Origin: Pseudolabrys sp.
GTDB taxonomy: Bacteria > Pseudomonadota > Alphaproteobacteria > Rhizobiales > Xanthobacteraceae
Assembly (NCBI GenBank): GCA_019246455.1
Contig: JAFAQJ010000206.1
Location: forward strand, 1 to 11,436
Direction of reading: 5' to 3'
Length of the DNA: 11,436 bases
Part shown: positions 5,605-11,436 of the stretch, piece by piece
Layout: the number at the start of each line of letters is the position of its first letter
Numbering within the stretch: position 1 is the first letter of the stretch
Notes under the pieces: generated by a model
Database searches by the model: none
The model's input: only the letters and a program-made list of their open reading frames with translations
What the model was told of the DNA's origin: nothing
Position numbers and translations under genes: made by a program

Positions 5605-6381
5605 CTATACGTGAGATTTGCCGTTTGCCGCGGTATGTTGACCAAGGTGTTGCAGCAATTGTTTCTGATAATCGAGAAATTCGACGCTGAGCGGATCGCG
5701 CGGACGCGGCAGGGTGATCTTTATGTCGACCTTCACGGTGCCGGGATGCGGCGTCATGACGATGACGCGGTCGGCCAGATAGACCGCCTCGGCGACGTTG
5801 TGCGTGACGTAAATCACGGTCTTGCGCGTTTCGCGCCAGACGTCAGCGAGTAGCCGCTGCATGTCGTCGCGAGTCAACGCGTCGAGCGCGGCGAACGGCT
5901 CATCCATCAGCAACACCGACGGGTTGTAGGCCAACGCCCGGGCGATCGCGACACGCTGCTGCATCCCGCCCGACAGGTGGTGCGGATAGGACTGAGTAAA
6001 CTTCTCGAGCTTGACGAGACGCAACTGCTCGCGCGCAATCTCCTCGCGCTCGATTTTGCCGATGCCCTTCATTTCGAGGCCGAAGGCGACATTGCCGAGC
6101 GCGGTGCGCCAAGGAAATAATTGCGCGAAATCCTGAAAAACGACGCCGCGATCGGTGCCGTGTCCTGTGATCGGCTTTCCGCCGATGCGAATTTCGCCCT
6201 GCGCGGGGTGAAGGAAACCGGCGAGCATGTTGAGCAAGGTGGACTTGCCGCAGCCGGATGGCCCGACGATGCAGAGGAATTCCGAAGGCTCGATCGAGAA
6301 GCTGACGTCCTTGACGCCGGGGACGGTGCCGGACGGCGTATCGTAGATCAGCGAAACGTCGCGGACTTCGATATGAGCCAT
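5605..6381 (-). CDS. NitT/TauT-family ABC transporter ATP-binding protein
   Basis: A 258-aa cytoplasmic ATPase energising import, SsuB/TauB/NrtD-like. It is complete, with Walker A GPSGCGKST near residues 40-48, Q-loop VVFQDFAQLFPW, signature LSGGMQQR, Walker B VLLMDEPFAALD with D-loop, and switch His in THNVAEAVYLADR. The FPW-type Q-loop and short C-terminus (LPRPRDP, no regulatory domain) are typical of the subfamily. ATG at 6381 is chosen because GGAGG lies 4 nt upstream (GGAGGCGTGATG); the GTG at 6384 is too close to that site. It heads the minus-strand operon with the binding protein 12 nt downstream. No permease is in this operon. The two permeases at 9355-10970 are the obvious partners, about 3.8 kb away beyond an opposite-strand cassette. 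Confidence 0.95.
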   Translation of the reverse strand: MAHIEVRDVSLIYDTPSGTVPGVKDVSFSIEPSEFLCIVGPSGCGKSTLLNMLAGFLHPAQGEIRIGGKPITGHGTDRGVVFQDFAQLFPWRTALGNVAFGLEMKGIGKIEREEIAREQLRLVKLEKFTQSYPHHLSGGMQQRVAIARALAYNPSVLLMDEPFAALDALTRDDMQRLLADVWRETRKTVIYVTHNVAEAVYLADRVIVMTPHPGTVKVDIKITLPRPRDPLSVEFLDYQKQLLQHLGQHTAANGKSHV

Positions 6382-6451
6382 CACGCCTCCCGGACAACGC
6401 GCGAAGGATACTATACTTTGCCGACTTCAGACGAAGCCGGGCATTGACGAT
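6382..6451. promoter_or_regulatory. Divergent intergenic region with overlapping -10-like elements
   Basis: The 70 nt between the ATPase and dehydrogenase genes must hold both promoters. ATACTATACT at 6408-6417 gives a -10-like TATACT on the plus strand (6412-6417) and TATAGT on the minus strand (6415-6410), each 5/6. No convincing -35 box was found at the right distance for either, so an activator or alternative sigma factor may be needed. Face-to-face -10 boxes would make the two operons compete. The ATPase has a good Shine-Dalgarno (GGAGG); the dehydrogenase does not. Confidence 0.3.
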
Positions 6452-7498
6452 ATGAAATTATTGGTCCTTCCGGGCGATGGCATCGGTCCGGAGATTACGG
6501 CGGCTGCTCTCCCCGCGTTGCGAGCAGTATCGCAGCGCTTCGATCTTGGGATCGATGTCGCGCAAGACCTCGTCGGCCACGATAGCTTGCGAAAGCACGG
6601 AACCACCGTGCGCCCTGAGCTTCTCGAGCTGGCGCGCCGGGCCGACGGCCTGGTGCTCGGGCCGACTGCGGCCTTCGAGTTTCCTGGCGAGATCAATCCG
6701 TCGATGTTCTTTCGCAAAAAGCTCGACCTCTATGCGAACATCCGGCCTTCGCGCACTTATGAAGGCATCCCGACGCGGTTCGGGGCCTTTGACTTGATCG
6801 TGGTGCGGGAGAACACCGAGGGCTTCTATGCCGACCGCAATATGGAATCGGGCGGCAGCGAGATGCTGGTGACGCCGGATCTCGTCGTTTCCCTTCGTCG
6901 TATCACGCGCAAATGCTGCGAACGTATCGCTCGCGCGGCGTTCGAATTGGCCGTGGGCCGCAACAAGCACGTCACCTTCGTGCACAAGGGCAACGTGCTC
7001 AAGATGGGCGATGGGATGTTCCTCGAGGAATGCCGTAAGGTCGGCAGGGAATTCCCGCAGGTGAAGACCGACGAGATTATCGTCGACGCGATGATGGCGC
7101 ATGCGGTGCGCAACCCGCGGCGTTTCGACGTGATCGTCACCACCAATATGTTCGGCGATATTTTGTCCGATCTCACCGCCGAATTGTCGGGCAGTCTTGG
7201 CCTGGCCGGCTCGATCAATGCCGGTGACACGCATGCCATGGCGCAGGCCTCGCATGGTACGGCGCCCGACATCGCCGGTAAAAACCTCGCCAACCCGTTC
7301 TCGATGGTGCTGTCGATGGCGCTGCTGCTCGACTGGCACGGGCGGCGCCAGAAACTCAAGGCATTTACTAACGCCGCAGTTGCCATTGAAAAGGCCGTCG
7401 AGGCTGCGGTCGCTGCGCGCGAAACGACCTCCGACATCGGCGGCAAGCTCGGCACGGCGGAAACCGGCGCGGCACTGGCGAAGCGGCTGCGTGCCTGA
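6452..7498 (+). CDS. Isocitrate/isopropylmalate dehydrogenase-family protein (beta-decarboxylating)
   Basis: A 348-aa NAD(P)-dependent enzyme that oxidises a 2-hydroxy acid carrying a 3-carboxylate and decarboxylates it. Visible motifs are GDGIGPE (8-14), RKKLDLYANIRPSR (88-101, substrate-binding Arg), VRENTEGFYADR (118-129, catalytic Tyr126), HKGNVLK (178-184, catalytic Lys), VDAMMAH (211-217), and NMFGDILSDL (232-241, metal-binding Asp). HGTAPDIAGKNLANP (268-282) is the cofactor loop. The substrate-specificity helix (EINPSMFF) differs from standard LeuB and Icd, so isopropylmalate, isocitrate, tartrate, homoisocitrate or another malate derivative are all possible. The ATG at 6452 has no good Shine-Dalgarno. 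The stop overlaps the next start as TGATG, which indicates translational coupling to the amidohydrolase and a shared pathway. Confidence 0.92.
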   Translation: MKLLVLPGDGIGPEITAAALPALRAVSQRFDLGIDVAQDLVGHDSLRKHGTTVRPELLELARRADGLVLGPTAAFEFPGEINPSMFFRKKLDLYANIRPSRTYEGIPTRFGAFDLIVVRENTEGFYADRNMESGGSEMLVTPDLVVSLRRITRKCCERIARAAFELAVGRNKHVTFVHKGNVLKMGDGMFLEECRKVGREFPQVKTDEIIVDAMMAHAVRNPRRFDVIVTTNMFGDILSDLTAELSGSLGLAGSINAGDTHAMAQASHGTAPDIAGKNLANPFSMVLSMALLLDWHGRRQKLKAFTNAAVAIEKAVEAAVAARETTSDIGGKLGTAETGAALAKRLRA

Positions 7499-8331
7499 TG
7501 CGCTGCGACAGCCACATTCATATCGTCGGCTCGGCCGAGCGTTATCCACAATTGCCGAACCGCAGCGGCACGATGGGGCTCGCCCAGACTACGACCGTGC
7601 AGCGTCTTGGCGCGGCGCGCGGCATCACGCGTTTCGTGGTCGTGCAACCGAGTTTCTACGGCACCGACAATTCGATGATGCTGGCGGCGCTTGACGCGTT
7701 CGGCGGACACGGTCGCGGCGTTGCGGTGATCGATCCGAGCTCGCCCAATCTCGCCATGCTTGCTGACTGGCACAAACGCGGCGTGCGGGGGCTGCGACTC
7801 AATCTTTACAGCCCGGTCGGGCCTGAAAAATCCATCGAGCGCGATTTCGCCGCGCTGGCCGAAATCGCGCGCCGCGTGCAGTGGCATATCCAGGTGATCG
7901 CCTCGATCGACAAGCTGGTGACGCATGTCGGATTGCTGACGACGGCGCCGGTTCCGGTGGTACTCGACCACTACGGCGTCTACGGCGAGGAAAGGCCGCA
8001 CAGCGAGGCCGGGCGGGCGCTGTTGCGCCTCCTGAGCTCGCCGCACGTCTGGGTCAAGTTGTCGGCGCCGTATCGCGTCTCGGATGATCCGCTGGAAACA
8101 AAACCGAACCGCGCATGGCTTGATGCCATCCTCGCGGTCGCCAGCGACCGCTGCGTCTGGGGCAGCGATTGGCCGCACACGCCGCCACATGAGAGCCGCG
8201 CGCCAGCGTATCGCGCGATCGACTATGCGGGCCTGGTCGACGATTTCCTCGCCGCTCTGCCGCCCTCTTTTGCCAACACGGTGATGCGGGACAATCCGGC
8301 AAGGCTCTACGGCTATCCGGCACACGTCTAG
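7498..8331 (+). CDS. Amidohydrolase-2 family protein (COG3618, LigI/lactonase-like)
   Basis: A 277-aa cytoplasmic TIM-barrel hydrolase. It shows DSHIHI at 4-9 (HxH of strand 1), RGVRGLRLN (94-102), VVLDHYG (154-160, with H158), VWVKLSAPYR (184-193) and the strand-8 WGSDWPH (221-227, with the catalytic Asp D224). This pattern belongs to the group with 2-pyrone-4,6-dicarboxylate lactonase (LigI), 4-sulfomuconolactonase and sugar-acid lactone isomerases. The likely reaction is opening of a lactone, often one with carboxylates, but the exact substrate is not readable. The ATG shares one base with the stop of the dehydrogenase (TGATG, 7496-7500). A 55-nt gap with a small hairpin (8349-8367) precedes the TctC gene. 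A dehydrogenase acting before or after lactone hydrolysis is the simplest reading. Confidence 0.88.
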   Translation: MRCDSHIHIVGSAERYPQLPNRSGTMGLAQTTTVQRLGAARGITRFVVVQPSFYGTDNSMMLAALDAFGGHGRGVAVIDPSSPNLAMLADWHKRGVRGLRLNLYSPVGPEKSIERDFAALAEIARRVQWHIQVIASIDKLVTHVGLLTTAPVPVVLDHYGVYGEERPHSEAGRALLRLLSSPHVWVKLSAPYRVSDDPLETKPNRAWLDAILAVASDRCVWGSDWPHTPPHESRAPAYRAIDYAGLVDDFLAALPPSFANTVMRDNPARLYGYPAHV

Positions 8332-8386
8332 CAGCTATACTTGAGGAAACCGGACGTCAGATCCGGTGCAAAGTTGGGAGGATGAT

Positions 8387-9346
8387 ATGGCTCGATTACT
8401 CGTGCTGCTGTTCGTGTTCGCGCTGTCAGCGGCGGCGCAGGCGCAGAATTGGCCTCATCGGCAAGTCCACATCATCGTCGCCTACTCAGCGGGCGGCACC
8501 GGCGACGTTGTGGCCCGCAATCTCTCCGACAAGCTTGGCCAGGCACTCGGCCAGAGCGTCGTCGTGGAAAATCGTGCCGGCGCGAGCGGTGCCATCGGCG
8601 CGCGCGCAGTCGCGACCGCGACGCCTGACGGCTACACGCTACTGATGGGGCAGACGGCGGAGATTTCCGTCAACCAGCATTGGCTCAAGGATAACGGCTA
8701 CGACCCCGAGACTGATCTCGTGCCAATCGCGCTGTGCGCCGTGGTGCCGCTGGCGATGGTGGTCCCCAAGACGGCGCCCTATTCGACAGCTGCTGAATAT
8801 TTCGCGTTCCTCAAGAGCGGCAAGCCGTCGACCTTCGCGTCCGCCGGTAGCGGTACGCCGGGCCATTTCGCCGGCGAACTGCTCAAGCTGCGCCTGAAGG
8901 CCAACATGACGCATGTGCCCTACAAGGGCGCGACGCCGGCGTTGAACGATCTTGTCGGCGGCCACGTCGACATGTATTTCCCCGGTATGCCCGCTGTGAC
9001 CGGATTGGTGCAGTCGAATTCGGTGAAATTCCTTGCCGTGTCATCCGGGACGCGGTCGCCCAGCGCGCCCAACGTGCCGACCGTGAAGGAAACGTCAGGC
9101 ATCGACAATTTCGATTTCACGCTATGGGCGGCGCTGTTCGCGCCCAAGGGCACGCCGAAGGAGATCGTCGCGCGGCTCAACGCCGAGGTGAACAAGATTC
9201 TCTCGAGCGAGGACACCAAGGCGCGGTTTGCCACCCTCGGCGCAGAAATTCGGACGTTCACGGTCGAGCAGACCGCCGCTTTCGCTAAGGCGGAAAGCGC
9301 CAAATATCTTCAGGTCATCAAGGATACTGGCGCCAAGGCAGAATGA
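8387..9346 (+). CDS. Tripartite tricarboxylate transporter substrate-binding protein (TctC/Bug family)
   Basis: A 319-aa periplasmic binding protein. It has a Sec signal peptide at residues 1-19 (ARLLVLLFVFALSAAAQA, cleavage before QNW), then Bug landmarks: IIVAYSAGGTGDVVAR (29-44), VVVENRAGASGAIGA (58-72), PDGYTLLMG (80-88), GTPGHFAGELLK, VPYKGATPALNDLVGGHVD, and PNVPTVKE. The ATG at 8387 is preceded by TGGGAGG at 5-nt spacing; an in-frame GTG at 8366 would displace the signal and is rejected. TctC proteins bind citrate, tricarballylate, aromatic acids, amides or other carboxylates. No tctA or tctB is in the window, as is common for these often orphan, expanded genes. It probably belongs to the dehydrogenase-amidohydrolase operon, delivering or sensing its substrate. 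It converges on the permease operon with only 8 nt between stops. Confidence 0.92.
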   Translation: MARLLVLLFVFALSAAAQAQNWPHRQVHIIVAYSAGGTGDVVARNLSDKLGQALGQSVVVENRAGASGAIGARAVATATPDGYTLLMGQTAEISVNQHWLKDNGYDPETDLVPIALCAVVPLAMVVPKTAPYSTAAEYFAFLKSGKPSTFASAGSGTPGHFAGELLKLRLKANMTHVPYKGATPALNDLVGGHVDMYFPGMPAVTGLVQSNSVKFLAVSSGTRSPSAPNVPTVKETSGIDNFDFTLWAALFAPKGTPKEIVARLNAEVNKILSSEDTKARFATLGAEIRTFTVEQTAAFAKAESAKYLQVIKDTGAKAE

Positions 9347-9354
9347 TCCCCGCG

Positions 9355-10140
9355 CTAGTTTTTTGCGGCCTGGATCATGCCCCAGCGCAGAATGGTGACG
9401 CGCTCGAGCGGCGCGAAGATGACGCGCTCAAATATGAGACCGAGGAGGCCGATTACCGCGAGCGAAGCGAGCATCAGATCGGCATTGAGGAATTCCTTGG
9501 CGTCGAAGATCACCCAGCCGAGGCCCCAATCGGATGCCGCGATCATCTCGGCGCCGACCACCGCGATCCAGGCGCGCAGAAAGGCCTGCCGCAGCCCGGC
9601 GATGATGAAGGGCGAGGCGCCGGGGATGATCACTTTCCAGAATAGCCGGCGCTCGTCGGCGCCCATCGCTCCGGCAGCGCGCAGCCATAGCGGATTGACC
9701 GAGCGCACGCCCACCCAGGTGTTGAACAGCATCGGAAAAGTCGCGGCGTAGAACACGATGATGATCGTCGTTGTGTTGCCGATGCCGAACCACAGCATGA
9801 AGAGCGGCACCAGCGCGAAGGACGGGATGGGCATCAGCGCACTGACGAGGGGCATCAGGAAATTCTCGAGTGGCCGCAACCGCGCGGTGAGAATACCGAG
9901 GGGAATCCCGGCCACGGCTGCCAATCCGAAGCCGAACAGTACGCGGTAGAGCGTGGTGGCGGCGTGGCGTTCCATCGTGCCCTCGGCAAGGGTCCCATAA
10001 AGCGTCTGCATGACGGTCGACAGCGTCGGCAGCAGCGCGGATGGAAACGCGCCGCTGCGCGCGGCGACTTCATAGACCGCGAGCGCGGTCGCGATCGAGA
10101 TTGTGGCGCGGATCAGCGAGCGTCGGCGTCGCAGTGTCAT
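9355..10140 (-). CDS. NitT/TauT-family ABC transporter permease (second of pair)
   Basis: A 261-aa inner-membrane subunit of SsuC/TauC type with about six membrane segments: near 11-25, 65-87, 96-118, 122-142, 175-197 and 222-242. The cytoplasmic EAA loop, AAGAMGADERRLFWKVIIPG (155-174), contacts the ATPase. The ATG at 10140 overlaps the stop of the upstream permease (ATGA, 10140-10137), so the two are translationally coupled. An in-frame extension upstream to 10899 is only the shadow of that upstream gene and has no membrane character. The two proteins are clearly paralogous (shared WGLGW, F-x-A-[KR]-E-x-LN, RWGM), suggesting a heterodimeric pore. No ATPase or binding protein follows; the ones at 4609-6381 are likely partners. 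Confidence 0.93.
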   Translation of the reverse strand: MTLRRRRSLIRATISIATALAVYEVAARSGAFPSALLPTLSTVMQTLYGTLAEGTMERHAATTLYRVLFGFGLAAVAGIPLGILTARLRPLENFLMPLVSALMPIPSFALVPLFMLWFGIGNTTTIIIVFYAATFPMLFNTWVGVRSVNPLWLRAAGAMGADERRLFWKVIIPGASPFIIAGLRQAFLRAWIAVVGAEMIAASDWGLGWVIFDAKEFLNADLMLASLAVIGLLGLIFERVIFAPLERVTILRWGMIQAAKN

Positions 10141-10970
10141 GGGCTCACCATTCCCCAGCGCACGACCGTGAAATTCTCCAGCCGCTGGAACGCGAACTTT
10201 TCCAGTGCGAGGCCGATCACGGCGATGACGGCGATGCCGCACATCATTACGTCGGTATTGAGCATTTCGCGGGCGCCGAAGATCATCCAGCCTAGGCCCC
10301 ATTTCACAGAGGCCAACATCTCCACGGCAACCAGGATGCGCCACGCTTGCGCCAGCCCAAGCCGCAGGCCGGTGAGGATGTAGGGCAATGCGCCGGGCAA
10401 AATGACGTGCCTGAAGATGCGGCGATCGTCGGCGCCGAGTGCTTGCGCCGAGCGCATCCAGATTTGCTTCACAGCCTTGACGCCGGTCCAGCTGTTGAAA
10501 ATCACCGGAAATGACGAGACGAAGCCGACCAGCAGTATCGACGACAGGTTGCCGAGCCCGAACCACAGCAGGAACAGCGGCGTGTAGGCGAGGCCGGGAA
10601 TCGGCGCGCCGATCGACACTAGCGGCAACAGATAATCCTCGGCGCGGCGCGAGCGGCCCATCGCGACGCCGACAATGACTCCGAACGCGGCGGCGAGCGC
10701 AAACCCCGCAAGCAAGCGCAACAGAGTATCGAACGCGTGCAGCGGCAGAATGCCAGCCAAGGTCAGCCGCAAGAAGGTCGAGGCGATCTCCTCTAGGGTG
10801 GGGAACAACTTGTGTGGAAACACGCCCGCCCAGGCCATGATTTCCCAGATCGTGCCGACCACCAGAAACGGGAACGCGTTGCGCGCGACCAGGCGCCACG
10901 TCTCGTCGCCCGCCGGCCGTCCTGACGATCCGGCAACCGCAACCGCGGTGGCAGCATCCTGCGTGGCCAT
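10137..10970 (-). CDS. NitT/TauT-family ABC transporter permease (first of pair)
   Basis: A 277-aa inner-membrane permease. An Ala/Gly-rich hydrophilic N-terminus (1-28) is followed by about six membrane segments (near 33-50, 80-103, 112-135, 141-161, 194-219 and 240-258). The EAA loop is RSAQALGADDRRIFRHVILP (173-192), and the C-terminus has WGLGWMIFGAREMLN and RWGM, mirrored in its neighbour. ATG 10970 is chosen: TGAGGAAACG provides the ribosome-binding site and the protein begins MATQDAATAV. A longer frame to 11177 adds an Arg-rich, non-homologous stretch and crosses the start of the divergent gene. The gene is first in a two-gene minus-strand unit. It likely forms, with the next gene, the channel for the ATPase/binding-protein pair encoded 3.8 kb further on the same strand; this pairing is inference from family match. 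Confidence 0.93.
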   Translation of the reverse strand: MATQDAATAVAVAGSSGRPAGDETWRLVARNAFPFLVVGTIWEIMAWAGVFPHKLFPTLEEIASTFLRLTLAGILPLHAFDTLLRLLAGFALAAAFGVIVGVAMGRSRRAEDYLLPLVSIGAPIPGLAYTPLFLLWFGLGNLSSILLVGFVSSFPVIFNSWTGVKAVKQIWMRSAQALGADDRRIFRHVILPGALPYILTGLRLGLAQAWRILVAVEMLASVKWGLGWMIFGAREMLNTDVMMCGIAVIAVIGLALEKFAFQRLENFTVVRWGMVSP

Positions 10971-11133
10971 CGTTTCCTCACGTGCGCTTTGGCCGGGCCT
11001 CTTCACCCTGCGCCGATTTACGCAAACGCAGCACCAAAGCACAATCCGCCTGCGCCTGGCCCGGGTTGCAGGGTCGCGGCGCTGTGCTAGAGAGCGGCGC
11101 AAATACAGTTGCAGGATTTGAGGAGTTTTCGTC
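10971..11133. other. Divergent intergenic region between permease and hydroxyacid dehydrogenase genes
   Basis: These 163 nt separate two divergent starts. Ribosome-binding sites are clear on both sides (TGAGGAAACG for the permease; GAGGAG at 11120-11125 for the dehydrogenase). A 7-bp direct repeat GCGGCGC occurs at 11076-11082 and 11094-11100, 18 nt apart, possibly a regulator site but also expected by chance in such GC-rich DNA. No convincing -35/-10 pair, terminator or RNA gene was seen. Confidence 0.3.
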
Positions 11134-11436
11134 ATGGCGAATAAGCACAAGATCGGCTGGATCGGCGCGGGCCGCATGGGCTATCCGATGATCGAGCGCC
11201 TGCTCAAAGCGGGCCATGACGTCACCATCTGGAACCGTACTCGCGCTAAGGCCGAGCCACTCGCGGCAGAAGGCGGCAGACTGGTCGACAAGCCAAGTCA
11301 GCTTGCGGACTGTGACATCGTCTTTGCGATCGTCTCGACCGGCAAGGATGTCGAGGAAGTCGTGTTCGGCAAAGACGGCCTACTCACCGGCGCCAAGAAG
11401 CCGAAGATGCTGGTCGACTGCTCGTCGATCTCGGTC
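11134..11436 (+). CDS. 3-hydroxyisobutyrate dehydrogenase-family oxidoreductase, N-terminal part
   Basis: The first 101 codons of a beta-hydroxyacid dehydrogenase; the frame is open at the window end. The Rossmann fold is plain: KIGWIGAGRMGYPMIERLLK (6-25) has the GxGxMG dinucleotide loop, and VTIWNRTRAKAEPL (30-43) follows, where N34-R35 in place of an acidic residue leaves NAD versus NADP preference open. ADCDIVFAIVST is at 58-69. LVDCSSIS (93-100) matches the family's substrate-binding D-x-S-[ST]-x-[SD] motif. Family members oxidise 3-hydroxyisobutyrate, tartronate semialdehyde (reverse), 6-phosphogluconate or related acids; the catalytic Lys lies beyond the window. ATG 11134 follows GAGGAG at good spacing. 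It is divergent from the ABC permeases and may belong to a further catabolic operon downstream. Confidence 0.88.
   Translation, partial: MANKHKIGWIGAGRMGYPMIERLLKAGHDVTIWNRTRAKAEPLAAEGGRLVDKPSQLADCDIVFAIVSTGKDVEEVVFGKDGLLTGAKKPKMLVDCSSISV

Noticed and set aside
6458..7549. Minus-strand open frame of 363 codons opposite the dehydrogenase gene
   Set aside because: Shadow of the strongly conserved dehydrogenase; no family motif and low-complexity charged composition.
6826..8325. Long minus-strand open frame (499 codons) opposite the dehydrogenase and amidohydrolase genes
   Set aside because: It is an antisense shadow of two clear genes. Its translation is Arg/His-rich with no recognisable domain, as expected for the complement of GC-rich coding DNA.
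8349..8367. Hairpin ACCGGA-N7-TCCGGT between amidohydrolase and TctC genes
   Set aside because: Only 6 bp, no T-run follows, and it lies just upstream of the TctC ribosome-binding site. It may be chance or a minor mRNA structure, not a supported terminator.
10141..10899. In-frame N-terminal extension of the second permease giving 514 aa
   Set aside because: The extension is the out-of-frame reading of the first permease, has no membrane character, and the ATGA overlap at 10137-10140 gives a normal 261-aa permease.
1..11436. tRNA/rRNA genes, CRISPR repeats, transposases, integrase or attachment sites
   Set aside because: None seen on reading both strands; nearly all sequence is accounted for by protein-coding genes.

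Overview
The window reads as a gene-dense chromosomal segment of a high-GC alphaproteobacterium. The most likely source is Hyphomicrobiales (Bradyrhizobium/Xanthobacteraceae-like). This is inferred from the strong G/C preference at third codon positions, short intergenic gaps, an ArsR-AHSA1-VOC-DUF899 gene order, NitT/TauT-type ABC genes and a Bug-family (TctC) binding protein. No rRNA, tRNA, CRISPR array, insertion sequence or phage gene was seen. Taxonomy is inference, not measured.

Region 1 (1-1287, minus strand) is a small stress/detoxification-type operon. An ArsR-family repressor is followed by an AHSA1(SRPBCC)-VOC protein and by the start of a DUF899 gene cut by the window edge. A TTGACG-N17-TATTAC promoter and a near-palindromic operator lie directly on the repressor start codon, which suggests autoregulation and a leaderless or nearly leaderless mRNA. 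The repressor reads 103 nt into the next gene. The AHSA1 frame runs straight into the VOC frame, although the VOC part keeps its own strong ribosome-binding site and ATG.

Region 2 (1352-2297, plus) holds a lone, divergent methylenetetrahydrofolate-reductase-family gene, probably also leaderless. Its stop codon interlocks with that of the convergent COG0523 GTPase.

Region 3 (2294-6381, minus) is a probable operon: NitT/TauT-type ABC ATPase, Tat-exported substrate-binding protein, a seven-repeat LVIVD beta-propeller rich in histidines, and a COG0523/CobW metallochaperone-type GTPase. No permease is present in this block.

Region 4 (6452-9346, plus) is a three-gene catabolic cassette: an isocitrate/isopropylmalate-type beta-decarboxylating dehydrogenase, a COG3618 amidohydrolase of the LigI/lactonase type, and an orphan tripartite-tricarboxylate (TctC/Bug) binding protein. 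Together they suggest uptake and lactone opening or oxidative decarboxylation of a hydroxy-polycarboxylate, although the substrate cannot be read from the sequence.

Region 5 (9355-10970, minus) has two paralogous NitT/TauT-type permeases overlapping by ATGA. They are probably the missing membrane subunits of the region 3 transporter, separated from it by the opposite-strand cassette. Region 6 (11134-11436, plus) is the N-terminal third of a 3-hydroxyisobutyrate dehydrogenase-family gene, cut by the window end.

No unambiguous new defence or mobile system was found. The points most worth a second look are the propeller/COG0523/ABC block, the split transporter around the lactonase-dehydrogenase cassette, and the read-through gene junctions in the ArsR operon.
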